From positions 1,896,950 through 1,960,949 of the forward strand of contig NZ_BAAAUN010000001.1 of assembly GCF_039533965.1 (NCBI RefSeq): DNA of 64,000 nt, given 5' to 3'. The notes under the pieces are model-generated. The model made no database searches. It was not told where the DNA came from and worked only from the letters and a program-made list of their open reading frames with translations. The position numbers and the translations under genes were made by a program. Source of the stretch: Microbacterium luteolum (lineage in GTDB: Bacteria; Actinomycetota; Actinomycetes; Actinomycetales; Microbacteriaceae). Position 1 is the stretch's first letter. Each line of letters starts with the position of its first letter. Shown here in pieces: positions 24,540 through 33,718 of this stretch.

Positions 24540-25949
24540 ATGACGGTGCGCGCGGTCGCGGCCGTCGACCTCGGGGCGACCAGCGGGCGTGTCATGATCG
24601 GGCGCGTCGGCGACGGCGTGCTCGAGCTCGAGCTCGTCTCGCGCTTCCGCAACGGGCCCGTCGAACGCGAGGACGGCCTGCACTGGGACTTCGCAGCCCT
24701 GTACGAGCACATCGTCGAGGGGCTGGCCCAGGCGATCCGCCGTGAGCCGGCGATCGAGAGCATCGGGATCGATTCCTGGGCCGTCGACTACGGACTCCTC
24801 GCCGGCGGAGAGCTGCTCGCGGAGCCCTTCCACTACCGCGACGAGCGGACCGCGCGCGGGGTCGAAGAGGTGCACGCGATCGCGCCGTTCGCCGAGCTCT
24901 ACCGCCGCAACGGCCTGCAGTTCCTGCCGTTCAACACGCTCTACCAGTACCGCGTCGACACCCGTCTCGCCGACGCCGACGTAGCCCTGCTCATCCCGGA
25001 TCTCCTCGCCTTCCTGCTCACCGGCGCGCGCGTCGCCGAGCGCACGAACGCGTCGACGACCGGTCTACTGGGCGTCGAGAGCGGCGAGTGGGACACGGAG
25101 CTCGCCGACCGCCTCGGCATCCCGTCGGCGCTGCTGCCCGAGCTCGTCGACCCGGGGACCCTGATCGGCGAACTGCGTCCGGAGCTCGCCGCGCGCATCG
25201 GCGCGACGCTGCCCGTCATCGCGGTCGGGTCGCACGACACCGCTTCCGCCGTCGCAGCCGTGCCGATGACCTCGCCCTCTGCCGCCTACATCTCCTGCGG
25301 CACGTGGGGACTGGTCGGGCTCGAACTGTCGGATCCGGTGCTGACGGATGCCGCGCGCGACGCGAACTTCACCCACGAGCTGGGCGTCGACGGCCGCTAC
25401 CGCTTCCTGCACAACGTCACAGGGCTCTGGCTGCTCAGCGAGACGGTGCGCGCCTGGGAATCCGAAGACGGCGCACCCGTCGATCTGCCGGAGTTGCTGG
25501 CCGCGGCATCCGCCGTCGACGGGACTGTGCCGCTCTTCGATGCGAACGATCCGTCACTCAACGCCCCGGGTGATATGCCGGGGCGCATCGCGGCACTCCT
25601 GCGCGCGACCGGCGCTGAACCGCCGACCGACCGGGCCGCGTTCGCCCGCAGCATCGTCGAGTCGATCGCCGCCGCCTTCGCCGAGGCGATCACCACAGCT
25701 GCCCGGTTGTCCGGACGCCCGATCGACGTGATCCACCTCGTCGGAGGAGGCTCACTGAACGCCCTCCTCTGCCAGGCGACCGCCGACCGCACCGGGCTCA
25801 CGGTGCTGGCGGGTCCTGTCGAGGCGACAGCGCTCGGCAACGTGCTCGTGCAGGCTCGCGCCCTGGGCGCCGCGCCCGCGACGCTGGAGGAAATGCGCGC
25901 GCTCGTCGCCGCGACGCACGCCCCGCGGCGCTTCACACCGCATCCCTGA
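24540..25949 (+). CDS. rhaB: Rhamnulokinase
   Basis: The 469-residue FGGY-family kinase phosphorylates L-rhamnulose at O1. It begins with AVDLGATSGRVMIGRV, the first phosphate loop of the ASKHA fold, followed by SIGIDSWAVDYGLL, which is typical of rhamnulokinases, and has the adenosine motif HLVGGGSLNALLCQ near the C terminus. It is the last gene of the rhaI operon, after a palindromic spacer. No clear ribosome binding site lies directly ahead of the ATG, because the spacer palindrome and a CCTCGG stretch occupy the region, so translation may be modest. Confidence 0.94.
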   Translation: MTVRAVAAVDLGATSGRVMIGRVGDGVLELELVSRFRNGPVEREDGLHWDFAALYEHIVEGLAQAIRREPAIESIGIDSWAVDYGLLAGGELLAEPFHYRDERTARGVEEVHAIAPFAELYRRNGLQFLPFNTLYQYRVDTRLADADVALLIPDLLAFLLTGARVAERTNASTTGLLGVESGEWDTELADRLGIPSALLPELVDPGTLIGELRPELAARIGATLPVIAVGSHDTASAVAAVPMTSPSAAYISCGTWGLVGLELSDPVLTDAARDANFTHELGVDGRYRFLHNVTGLWLLSETVRAWESEDGAPVDLPELLAAASAVDGTVPLFDANDPSLNAPGDMPGRIAALLRATGAEPPTDRAAFARSIVESIAAAFAEAITTAARLSGRPIDVIHLVGGGSLNALLCQATADRTGLTVLAGPVEATALGNVLVQARALGAAPATLEEMRALVAATHAPRRFTPHP

Positions 25950-25974
25950 CATCGGCGGAGCATCTCGCGCCACC

Positions 25975-26102
25975 TTGACACCTGTTGCCGCAATCAGCAG
26001 GCCGTAGCGACAACAGGTGCCACCTCCGAAGCACTCGCACATCGGAACTTGACACCTGTTGCCGCTATCAGCAGCCCATAGCGACAACAGGTGTCACCTC
26101 CG
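25975..26102. repeat. Two 54-bp palindromic repeats, probable bidirectional terminators
   Basis: Copies at 25975-26028 and 26049-26102 share the outline TTGACACCTGTTGCCGC...GCGACAACAGGTGYCACCTCCG and each folds into a hairpin with a 12-bp outer stem; copy 2 is perfect over that stem and copy 1 has one mismatch. A third fragment, GGTGTCACCTCCG, follows at 26110-26122. They fill the gap between converging rhaB and the GH3 gene. Both transcription termination and an interspersed repeat family are plausible. Confidence 0.8.
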
Positions 26103-26125
26103 CAACTGCGGTGTCACCTCCGCCA

Positions 26126-28414
26126 CTAGTCGGCGACGGCACCGCCGGCGTTCGCGGCCGCGAGCAGCTGCTCGACCTGCTCGTGCGACACGTCGACCCC
26201 GGGGAACCCGATGAGACGCCCGATCGGGAACGAGGCCATCATCTTCTCCATGGCCTCGTCGTTCGGCATCATGGATGCCGCAGAGGAGTCGGCGCCCGAC
26301 AGCTCGCCGAGGAAGCCGCCGAGCGCACCCATGACGATCGGGCCTGCGACCGGGTGCGCCACGACATCGCCGATCGAGGAGTTCAGGTTGAGCGGCAGCA
26401 GCACGTCGTCGCCGTCGACCTGCACGGATGCCGACGAGCGGATGTCGCGGCTCGACGCGGCGACATCCACCGTGTACTCGCCGCCCTCCACGATCCAGCT
26501 GTCGACCCGTACGTCCCAGTACGCCAAGTCCTCGCGGCGCACGACCAGCTCCACCGTGCGGGTCTCCCCCGCGGCGAGCGGCACCGAGGCGAACGCCTTG
26601 AGCTCGCGCGGCGCGCGCTGCACGATCGATCCGGTCCGCGCGACGTAGACCTGCACGACCTCGCGACCGTCCACGTCTCCCGTGTTCGTGACGTCGAGGC
26701 GCACGACGATGTCGCCCGCCCCGTCGACCTGTGCTGTCGCCGGCCCGTATCCGAAGGTCGTGTACGACAGCCCATGGCCGAACGGGAACGTCACGTCGAG
26801 TCCCTTGGCGTCGTACCAGCGGTAGCCGACCAGCAGCCCCTCGCCATAGCGGACGTGGCCGAACTCGCCGGGGAAGTTGCCGAAGGAGGGGTTGTCCTCG
26901 AGGCGCACCGGAACCGTCTCGGTGAGCTTGCCCGAGGGGTTCACGGCTCCGTAGAGCACGTCGGCGACGGCGCTGCCGCCGGCCTGGCCGAGCAGCCAGC
27001 TCTCGACGATCGCCGGGACGCGATCAACGAAGGGCAGGGCGACCACGCCCCCGTTGGACAGCACGACCACGGTGCGCGGGTTCGCCTCGAGCACCGCGTC
27101 GAGCAGGGCGAGCTGCACCGCGGGGAGATCGATGTGCTCACGGTCGAAGCCCTCGGACTCCTCCGCCGCGGGCAGCCCGAGGAAGACGACGGCGACGTCC
27201 GCGGCCGCGGCGACCGCGACCGCCTCCGTGCGGAGTTCATCCGCCGAACGGCCGGATGCCGCGATCGCGCCGCCCTCGACGGCGTAGCCCGCAGCGTGGG
27301 AGACGTTGTCGCCCCCGACGGCACGCAGCTCGTCGAACGCCGCGTCGACACGTGTCGGGTTGATGAGCGAGGACCCCGCGCCCTGGAACCGGGGCTCGGT
27401 CGCGAACGCGCCGATGACGGCGACCTTCTTCGCGGGAGCCAGCGGCAGCAGCGCCCCGTCGTTCTTCAGCAGCACGATCGACCGACCGGCGGCTTCGCGG
27501 GCGAGTGCATGGTGCGCATCGACGTCGAGCGGGCCGGCGACCGCGGGCCGCTCTCCGGCCTTGCGCACGAGGTCGACCACGCGCGCGGCGGCGGTGTCGA
27601 GCACGCTCTCATCGAGTGCTCCTGCGCGCACCGCCGCAACCAGCTGCGCGTCGGTGCGGCCGCCGGATGCCGGCATCTCCAGGTCGAGCCCCGCGGCGAC
27701 GCCGGCGACGCGATCGTTGACCGCGCCCCAGTCCGAGACGACGAGCCCGTCGAAGCCCCAGTCATCGCGGAGCACGCTCGTGAGCAGCCACGGGTCCTCC
27801 GAGGTCCAGACGCCGTTGAGCTTGTTGTACGAGCACATGACCGTCCACGGCGCAGCATCCTTCACGACCCGTTCGAAGCCGCGCAGGTAGATCTCGCGCA
27901 GCGGGCGAGGATCGACGTCCGAACTTGCACGCATCCGGTCGAACTCCTGGTTGTTCGCGGCGAAGTGCTTGAGCGAGGTGCCGACGCCCTGCGACTGCAC
28001 GCCGCGCACGGATGCGGCACCGAGGATGCCGGAGACGATCGGGTCCTCGGAGAAGTACTCGAAGTTGCGACCGCACAGGGGTGAGCGCTTGATGTTGATG
28101 CCCGGCCCGAGGACGACCGCGACGTCTTCGATCGCGGCCTCGACGCCGATCGCCGCGCCGACGCGCTCGATGATCTCGGGATCGAAGGACGAGCCGATGC
28201 CGACCGCGGGCGGGAAGCAGGTCGCCGGGACGCTGCTGGCGAGACCCAGGTGATCCGTGCCGCCGCTCTGCTTGCGGAGGCCGTGCGGGCCGTCGGTCAT
28301 CATCACGCCCCGGATGCCGGCTCGGTCGACCGCTTTCGTGGTCCAGAAGTCCGCGCCGCTGGTCAGCGACGCCTTCTCCTCGAGGGTCAGGTCGGAGGCC
28401 GAGATCTCGGTCAT
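26126..28414 (-). CDS. Glycoside hydrolase family 3 (beta-glucosidase-like)
   Basis: The 762-residue protein has a GH3 (alpha/beta)8 domain with the conserved KHFAANNQE (149-157) and the nucleophile Asp228 in VVSDWGAV, then the alpha/beta sandwich domain, and a C-terminal fibronectin III-like domain (VTNTGDVDGREVVQVYVA). No signal peptide is seen. Most relatives release terminal beta-D-glucose, or xylose/arabinose, from oligosaccharides or plant glycosides. AAAGGAAG precedes the ATG. The gene is divergent from a TetR-type regulator that probably controls it. It is next to, but not under, the LacI-type operators. Confidence 0.92.
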   Translation of the reverse strand: MTEISASDLTLEEKASLTSGADFWTTKAVDRAGIRGVMMTDGPHGLRKQSGGTDHLGLASSVPATCFPPAVGIGSSFDPEIIERVGAAIGVEAAIEDVAVVLGPGINIKRSPLCGRNFEYFSEDPIVSGILGAASVRGVQSQGVGTSLKHFAANNQEFDRMRASSDVDPRPLREIYLRGFERVVKDAAPWTVMCSYNKLNGVWTSEDPWLLTSVLRDDWGFDGLVVSDWGAVNDRVAGVAAGLDLEMPASGGRTDAQLVAAVRAGALDESVLDTAAARVVDLVRKAGERPAVAGPLDVDAHHALAREAAGRSIVLLKNDGALLPLAPAKKVAVIGAFATEPRFQGAGSSLINPTRVDAAFDELRAVGGDNVSHAAGYAVEGGAIAASGRSADELRTEAVAVAAAADVAVVFLGLPAAEESEGFDREHIDLPAVQLALLDAVLEANPRTVVVLSNGGVVALPFVDRVPAIVESWLLGQAGGSAVADVLYGAVNPSGKLTETVPVRLEDNPSFGNFPGEFGHVRYGEGLLVGYRWYDAKGLDVTFPFGHGLSYTTFGYGPATAQVDGAGDIVVRLDVTNTGDVDGREVVQVYVARTGSIVQRAPRELKAFASVPLAAGETRTVELVVRREDLAYWDVRVDSWIVEGGEYTVDVAASSRDIRSSASVQVDGDDVLLPLNLNSSIGDVVAHPVAGPIVMGALGGFLGELSGADSSAASMMPNDEAMEKMMASFPIGRLIGFPGVDVSHEQVEQLLAAANAGGAVAD

Positions 28415-28463
28415 GGTCTTCCTTTCGCAGCGACGGCGGTGTCCTTGCGAAAACTATATGCGC

Positions 28464-28498
28464 TTCAGTATTAGATTCCAAACGTCATTCAGGATTAG
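28464..28498. promoter_or_regulatory. Direct repeats in the GH3-TetR divergent promoter region
   Basis: TTCAGTATTAG (28464-28474) and TTCAGGATTAG (28488-28498) are repeated with a 24-base period in an A+T-rich stretch. The second copy overlaps the TAGTCT -10 element of the TetR gene. On the other strand, TATAGT (complement of 28453-28458) could be the GH3 -10 element. The repeats may be regulator half-sites. Confidence 0.45.
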
Positions 28499-28507
28499 TC
28501 TCGAGTC

Positions 28508-29092
28508 ATGGCTGCCCGAGGTTCCTATGCGAAAGGCGTCGCACGACGCGAAGAGATCCTGGAGAGCGCCCTCGACGTCATCGGCCGCAAGGGCTACCAG
28601 AACGCCTCCCTCAAGGAGATCGCCGAGGTCGTCGGCGTGACCCCCGCCGCCCTCCTGCACTACTTCGGCTCGAAGGAAGAGCTCTTCACCGCGGTGCTGC
28701 GCAAACGCGACGAGCACGACGGCCTCGAGCCCTCCGTGCTCGACGCCCAGGATGCCGTCGAGGGCTTCCTCGAGGTCATCCGCCACAACACCCAGGTCCC
28801 GGGTCTTGTCGCCCTGTTCTCACGCCTCTCGGTCGACGCCGCCGACCCCGCGCATCCCGCCCACGACTACTTCCTCGAGCGCAGCGAGCGGCTGCGCTCG
28901 ACCATCGCCGAGAGCTTCTCCTCCGAGCAGCAGCGCACCACGCTCGACCCCGACACGCTGGCACGGATCATCCAGGCCGCGTCCGACGGTCTGCAGCTGC
29001 AGTGGATGATCGACCCCACCGTGGACATGCCCGGCATCATGGCCGCGCTGATCGACGCCCTCCAACCGGCGGCCGCGAAGACGACCGACTAG
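28508..29092 (+). CDS. TetR/AcrR-family transcriptional regulator
   Basis: The 194-residue protein has an N-terminal TetR helix-turn-helix (ILESALDVIGRKGYQNASLKEIAEVVGVTPAALLHYFGSKEELF) and a helical ligand domain. TAGTCT ends six bases before the ATG and no ribosome binding site is present, so the message is probably leaderless. It faces the GH3 gene across a 93-base region with direct repeats and most likely represses it. The gene ends inside the stop region of the converging LCP gene (four-base overlap). Confidence 0.9.
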   Translation: MAARGSYAKGVARREEILESALDVIGRKGYQNASLKEIAEVVGVTPAALLHYFGSKEELFTAVLRKRDEHDGLEPSVLDAQDAVEGFLEVIRHNTQVPGLVALFSRLSVDAADPAHPAHDYFLERSERLRSTIAESFSSEQQRTTLDPDTLARIIQAASDGLQLQWMIDPTVDMPGIMAALIDALQPAAAKTTD

Positions 29093-30309
29093 CGGACGTT
29101 TCCGTTCGAGCAGGTCTGCTGCGCGGCGGAGTTTCCCTTGATCGTGTCCGGGAGCGCGACCACGGACGGGTCAGGAGTCGCGCCTTCGACCGGGGCCGCG
29201 GGGTCCTGGACGACCACGCCGTCGTTGCTGGTGTTCTGGTGCGTGACCTGCAGCTTCGCGTTCGCCGTGATGGCATCCCACATGATGCTCGCCGCCTGCT
29301 CGTTCGGCACGACCTTGTTGGGATCGTCGCTGTCGCCGACGGTCGGGTACTGCAGGAAGACGATGTCATCGAAAGGCACCGACTTCACCGCCAGCGCGAT
29401 CTGCACGATCTTCATCGGATCAGCGAGCGAGGTGCTGGTCTCGAGGTTGTTGAGGCCGATGTTTGCGAGCTTGAGCATGACCGGCACGTTGCCGAGGGTG
29501 TCGCTGCTGATGAGCGCGCGCGTCAGGCTCGACATGTACTGCTGCTGGTTGCCGATGCGGCCGAGGTCGCTGCCGTCGCCGACGCCGTGCCGGGTGCGGA
29601 GGAACTGCAGCGCCTGAAGCCCCTGGAGGTAGTGCGTTCCCGCCTCCATGTCGAGGCCCGTGTAGACGTCGTCGATCGGGCTGGCGAGGCAGACCTCGAC
29701 GCCGCCGATCGCGTTCGTGATCTCGATGACGCCGCCGAAGGTGACGGAGGCCGCGAACTGGACCTCCTGCCCCGTGAGCGCGGAGATCGTCTTCGCGACG
29801 CAGTTCAGTCCGGCGTCGGTGTAGGCGACGTTGATGGGCTGCTTGCTCATGCCCGAGTGCACTTCACCTTCCGGGTCGGTGCACTCCGGGATCGGGACCA
29901 TCAGGTCGCGCGGGAAGCTGATGACGGTGATGCGACGAGGCTCCTGCGAGACGTGCACCAGCAGGTTCACGTCGTTGAGCGTGCCTTCGGAGTCCGCTCC
30001 GGTGCAGCGGTCGCCGAAGAGCTCCTTGTAGTTCTCCTCACAGGTGTCGACACCCGTGAGGACGAGGTTGAAGCCCTCCTTGTACTCGCCGATGTCCGGC
30101 GGCACCTGCTCCTGACCTTCCAGATCGACCGCGTTCGCGGACACCGTGCTGGAGAAGTCGTAGAGGATGTACGCACCGACGCCGAACCCGCTGACTAGCA
30201 CCACGGCGAGGCCGATGGCGAGGAACTTCATCAGCTGACCGACCGCGCCGGGGGTCCGCTGCTGACCGTGTCGCGCGATGGTGCGACGCCGTCGGGAGTT
30301 CTCGCTCAC
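29089..30309 (-). CDS. LCP-family (LytR-CpsA-Psr) cell-wall protein
   Basis: The 406-residue protein has a short cytoplasmic Arg-rich tail, one membrane helix (FLAIGLAVVLVSGFGVGAYILY), and an extracellular LCP domain with conserved arginines (TVISFPRDLMV, QFLRTRHGVGDGSDLGR). LCP proteins attach teichoic acids, arabinogalactan-like or capsular polymers to peptidoglycan. The GTG at 30309 is chosen because AAAGG lies upstream; the frame continues into the tRNA-Ser region, which cannot be coding. The C-terminal tail is Pro/Asp-rich. The polymer it handles is not predictable. Confidence 0.9.
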   Translation of the reverse strand: MSENSRRRRTIARHGQQRTPGAVGQLMKFLAIGLAVVLVSGFGVGAYILYDFSSTVSANAVDLEGQEQVPPDIGEYKEGFNLVLTGVDTCEENYKELFGDRCTGADSEGTLNDVNLLVHVSQEPRRITVISFPRDLMVPIPECTDPEGEVHSGMSKQPINVAYTDAGLNCVAKTISALTGQEVQFAASVTFGGVIEITNAIGGVEVCLASPIDDVYTGLDMEAGTHYLQGLQALQFLRTRHGVGDGSDLGRIGNQQQYMSSLTRALISSDTLGNVPVMLKLANIGLNNLETSTSLADPMKIVQIALAVKSVPFDDIVFLQYPTVGDSDDPNKVVPNEQAASIMWDAITANAKLQVTHQNTSNDGVVVQDPAAPVEGATPDPSVVALPDTIKGNSAAQQTCSNGNVR

Positions 30310-30333
30310 TCGTGGCCTTTCGGGTTCAGTATG

Positions 30334-30418
30334 CGGAGGGTGTGGGATTCGAACCCACGAGACATCTCTGCCCACTGGTTTTCAAGACCAGCTCCATCGG
30401 CCGCTCGGACAACCCTCC
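30334..30418 (-). tRNA. tRNA-Ser (TGA anticodon)
   Basis: The 85-base gene folds into a class II tRNA: acceptor GGAGGGT with ACCCTCC and discriminator G, anticodon stem CTGGT/ACCAG with loop CTTGAAA (anticodon TGA), a variable arm, and a T arm with GGTTCGAATCC. The CCA end is not encoded. It lies 24 bases upstream of the LCP start on the same strand. Confidence 0.95.
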
Positions 30419-30460
30419 CGACAGACGAATCTGCCGACAACGCGTGAGTCTAGCCGAGTT

Positions 30461-31282
30461 CTATTCTGACGCGTCGACCTGGGCGGGTGCTGGAAGCGTG
30501 TCGAGAGCAGCCGCCAGGCCGCCGTCGACCACGTCGTCCGTGATCTCGCCCGCGGCATTCTTCACCTCGTCCGGAGCCTGCCCCATCGCCACCGCGCGGC
30601 CCCCGTGGGACTGCGCCCAGCCGAACATGCCGATGTCGTTCCGGCCGTCCCCGGCCACGAACACGCGGCTGCCGTCGACGCCGAGCGCGGTGCGCACCTG
30701 CTCCAGCGCCGTGCCCTTGTCGACGCCCTGCGGCGCGATGTCGAGCCAGGCGGTCCAGCCGATCGCGTAGGAGACCTCGTTGAGTCCGGCATCCGACACC
30801 AGCCGGTGGAAGTCCTCCTCGTCATGCCCCGGCGAGACGACGACGATGCGCGAGACCGGCTCGGCTCCGAGCTCGTCGAAGTCGACCTGGCGGCCGCCGT
30901 CGAGGGTCCAGTCGTCGAGCTGGGCGGTGTACAGACGCTGCGCCGATGCGAGCTCGACCATGTAGCGCGCGTCGGGCAGGCGCTCCTGCAGCAGCGCGAG
31001 GACCGGCCGCGGGTCGAAGGTCTCGATCTTCCAGCGCTCCCACTCCCCGTCGACGCGGCGCATGGTCACAGCGCCGTTGGAGCAGACGACGTACTCCGCC
31101 GTCAGGCCCAGTTCCTCGACGTAGCGTCGCGTCGCCATCCAGCTGCGGCCGGTGGCGATCGTGACCTCGTGCCCGGCTTCCCTGACACGGGTGATCGCCT
31201 CGGGCACGCCGGGGCTCATCGTCTCGTCCTGCAGCAGTATCGTGCCGTCGACATCGAGGCCGACGAGCCAGGGTTCGCTCAT
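30461..31282 (-). CDS. HAD-superfamily hydrolase, Cof type
   Basis: The 273-residue protein has the HAD nucleophile motif GLDVDGT (Asp10, Asp12), the Thr motif ATGRS, a large C2-type cap, and motif [12 protein letters not shown]. Cof-type enzymes dephosphorylate sugar phosphates or cofactors such as FMN and pyridoxal phosphate in the cytoplasm. Its ATG overlaps the serS stop by four bases, so it is coupled to serS; this pairing is common in Microbacteriaceae. The natural substrate cannot be read from sequence. Confidence 0.9.
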   Translation of the reverse strand: MSEPWLVGLDVDGTILLQDETMSPGVPEAITRVREAGHEVTIATGRSWMATRRYVEELGLTAEYVVCSNGAVTMRRVDGEWERWKIETFDPRPVLALLQERLPDARYMVELASAQRLYTAQLDDWTLDGGRQVDFDELGAEPVSRIVVVSPGHDEEDFHRLVSDAGLNEVSYAIGWTAWLDIAPQGVDKGTALEQVRTALGVDGSRVFVAGDGRNDIGMFGWAQSHGGRAVAMGQAPDEVKNAAGEITDDVVDGGLAAALDTLPAPAQVDASE

Positions 31283-32619
31283 GAAGTGGGTTCCTGAGCC
31301 TGTCGAAGCGCGGCATCGTCGACCCACCCGAGCGGGCGGATGACGTCGAGTCCTCCGAGGTACGGTCGCAGCACCTCGGGCACGCGCACGGAGCCGTCGG
31401 CCTGCTGATGCGTCTCGAGCAGCGCGACGATCCAGCGCGTGGTGGCGAGGGTGCCGTTGAGCGTCGCGACGTGCTGCGTCTTGTTGTCGTGGGTCCCTGA
31501 GCCTGTCGAAGGGTCGCTGGCCGGACGATGCCGCACATCGAGTCGCCGCGCCTGATACGTCGTGCAGTTCGAGGTCGACGTGAGCTCGCGGAACGCACCC
31601 TGGGTCGGAACCCAGGCCTCGATGTCGTACTTGCGCGCGGCGCTCGATCCGAGGTCGCCGGCCGCGACGTCGATCACGCGGTAGGCGAGGCCGAGCGAGG
31701 TCAGCATCTCCTCCTGCAGCGCGACGAGGCGGAGGTGCTCGGCCTCGGCGTCCTCGGGGTTCGTGTAGACGAACATCTCGAGCTTGTTGAACTGGTGGAC
31801 GCGGATGATGCCGCGGGTGTCCTTGCCGTGCGAACCGGCCTCCCGGCGGTAGCAGGTGGACCAGCCGGCGTAGCGGAGGGCGCCGTCGTTCAGATCCACG
31901 ATCTCGTCCTTGTGGTACCCGGCGAGCGCGACCTCGCTGGTCCCGACGAGGTAGAGGTCGTCGTTGTCGAGGTGGTAGACCTCGTCGGCGTGCTCGCCGA
32001 GGAAGCCGGTGCCCTGCATGATCTCCGGGCGCACGAGGGTCGGCGTGATCAGCGGCACGAAGCCGTTCTGCAGCGCCTTGTCGAGCGCGAGGTTCATGAG
32101 GGCGATCTCGAGGCGGGCGCCGATGCCGCGGAGGAAGTAGAAGCGCGCGCCCGACACCTTCGCACCGCGCTCCATGTCGATCGCACCGAGGAGCTCGCCG
32201 AGTTCCAGGTGGTCGCGGGGCTCGAAGTCGAACGCGGGAACGTCGCCGACCCGGCGCAGCTCGACGAAGTCGGCCTCGCCGCCGGCCGGCACACCGTCGA
32301 TCACGACGTTCTCGATCCGGGCGAGGGCGACGGATGCCGCTTCCACCGCCTCGTTCGCCGCGACCTGGGCCTGCTTGACGCGCTCGGCGAGCTCCTTGGC
32401 TTGGGCGACGAGAGCCGCCTTCTCGTCCTTCGGCGCCTTCGCGACCTGCTTGCCGAACGCGTTCTGCTCGGCGCGCAGCTCCTCGAACGTCGTCAGCGCG
32501 GCACGGCGCGATCGGTCGGCCTCGAGCGCGGTGTCGACGGTGCCCTGGTCGTTTCCACGGGCAACCTGCGAACGGCGGACGATCTCCGGATTGTCGCGGA
32601 GGAGTGCGAGGTCGATCAT
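31279..32619 (-). CDS. serS: Seryl-tRNA synthetase, with two repeat-derived insertions
   Basis: The 446-residue class II synthetase has an N-terminal coiled-coil arm (about 28-100) that contacts the tRNA-Ser variable arm, a motif 2 region ([21 protein letters not shown]) and a motif 3 region ([22 protein letters not shown]). Just before motif 3 it carries an extra segment [11 protein letters not shown], encoded by a short interspersed repeat, and its C terminus (LRQAQEPTS) comes from a second copy. TAGACT ends six bases before the ATG, a leaderless arrangement. Despite the insertion, all catalytic motifs are intact and it is the only serS seen here, so it should be functional. Confidence 0.95.
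   Translation of the reverse strand: MIDLALLRDNPEIVRRSQVARGNDQGTVDTALEADRSRRAALTTFEELRAEQNAFGKQVAKAPKDEKAALVAQAKELAERVKQAQVAANEAVEAASVALARIENVVIDGVPAGGEADFVELRRVGDVPAFDFEPRDHLELGELLGAIDMERGAKVSGARFYFLRGIGARLEIALMNLALDKALQNGFVPLITPTLVRPEIMQGTGFLGEHADEVYHLDNDDLYLVGTSEVALAGYHKDEIVDLNDGALRYAGWSTCYRREAGSHGKDTRGIIRVHQFNKLEMFVYTNPEDAEAEHLRLVALQEEMLTSLGLAYRVIDVAAGDLGSSAARKYDIEAWVPTQGAFRELTSTSNCTTYQARRLDVRHRPASDPSTGSGTHDNKTQHVATLNGTLATTRWIVALLETHQQADGSVRVPEVLRPYLGGLDVIRPLGWVDDAALRQAQEPTS
31288..31308. repeat. Short interspersed repeat at the serS C terminus
   Basis: The complement reads CTTCGACAGGCTCAGGAACC plus one C. It encodes LRQAQEP, the last residues of the synthetase, and ends close to the coupled HAD start codon. 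It matches the copy at 31491-31515 over about 20 bases. Confidence 0.75.
31491..31515. repeat. Short interspersed repeat inside serS
   Basis: The complement contains CCTTCGACAGGCTCAGGGAC. It is read in frame as DPSTGSGT, a different frame from the copy at the gene end, which argues for independent insertion and not duplication of protein sequence. Confidence 0.75.
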
Positions 32620-32695
32620 CCACCAAGTCTAGAGCGCGTGCCCGGGGCTTCAGCCGCCGGAGGGGAGGGGCGAATGGCGGGATTAGAGTAGCGCC

Positions 32696-33694
32696 ATGAC
32701 CACGAGCGATTCCGCCCGACGACAGGCGGCGCTCGTCTACAACCCGATCAAGGTCGACGGCAAGCGTCTCCGCGGCGCGGTGCGCGATCTGTCGAGGGAA
32801 GCCGGCTGGGAGCATCCGGCCTTCTACCCGACCAGCATCGAGGATGCCGGACAGGCGGCGACCGCGCAGGCCCTGGCCCGTGGCGTCGACGTCGTGCTCG
32901 TGGCGGGCGGTGACGGCACCGTGCGCGCGGTCTCCGAGGCGATCGCGAACACCGGCGTGCCGCTGGCGATCCTGCCGAGCGGCACGGGCAACCTGCTGGC
33001 GCGCAACCTGGGACTCCCGCTCGGGGACCCGAGGGAGATGATCCGGGCAGCACTCGGCGACTTCCGGCATCCGATCGACATCGGCTGGGCGCGGGTGAGC
33101 CGCGCGGACGGCGAGGAGTCCGAGCACGCGTTCGTGGTGCTCGCCGGCATCGGCCTGGACGCCGACATGATCGCGAACACGCGCTCCGACCTCAAGAAGT
33201 CCGTCGGCTGGATCGCGTACGTCGACGGGGCGGCACGGTCGCTCCCGCGGGCCCGGCCGTTCCGCGCGGTCTACCAGATCGACGACGGACGCCTGCATTC
33301 GACGAAGGTGCACAGCATCCTGTTCGCGAACTGCGGGACGCTCCCGGCCGGGATCGCGCTGATCCCCGACGCCTCCATCACCGACGGGACGCTCGACGTC
33401 GCCGTCATCCAGCCGACGGGGGTGCTCGGCTGGCTCGGCGTGTGGCGCAAGATCTGGTGGGACAACTCGGTCCTGCGGCGCTCCCGGGCCGGACGCCGCG
33501 TCCTGGAGCGCCGCGGCCGCGACGCCTCGGTGCACTACTTCCGCGGGGCGGCGGCGGAGGCCGCGGCGCCCGGCCCGACGCCCGTCGAGCTCGACGGAGA
33601 CGAGTTCGGCGAGGCGGTGCGCATCACCTGTCGGGCCGACCCCGGCGCGCTGCTGCTCGCGCTGCCCGCCGGGCACCCGGTGTCGATGCTCTGA
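32696..33694 (+). CDS. Diacylglycerol kinase-family lipid kinase
   Basis: The 332-residue protein has the DAGK catalytic motif GGDGT at residues 71-75, followed by LPSGTGNLLARNLGLP, and a C-terminal beta-sandwich domain. Bacterial members (DgkB, YegS type) phosphorylate diacylglycerol or related lipids at the membrane surface and recycle lipids from envelope synthesis. TAGAGT ends six bases before the ATG, so translation is probably leaderless. It is divergent from serS with 76 bases between the two starts. The lipid substrate is unknown. Confidence 0.9.
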   Translation: MTTSDSARRQAALVYNPIKVDGKRLRGAVRDLSREAGWEHPAFYPTSIEDAGQAATAQALARGVDVVLVAGGDGTVRAVSEAIANTGVPLAILPSGTGNLLARNLGLPLGDPREMIRAALGDFRHPIDIGWARVSRADGEESEHAFVVLAGIGLDADMIANTRSDLKKSVGWIAYVDGAARSLPRARPFRAVYQIDDGRLHSTKVHSILFANCGTLPAGIALIPDASITDGTLDVAVIQPTGVLGWLGVWRKIWWDNSVLRRSRAGRRVLERRGRDASVHYFRGAAAEAAAPGPTPVELDGDEFGEAVRITCRADPGALLLALPAGHPVSML

Positions 33695-33718
33695 GTCCGC
33701 GGAGCCCCCAGGCGTCGG

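Noticed and set aside
30310..30375. Upstream extension of the LCP protein through the tRNA-Ser gene
   Set aside because: It would translate tRNA sequence; the GTG at 30309 has AAAGG upstream.
31283..33676. A very long minus-strand frame running upstream from the HAD hydrolase through serS and the lipid kinase
   Set aside because: Only the last 273 residues have a recognisable fold; the rest is low-complexity and overlaps well-supported serS and kinase genes.
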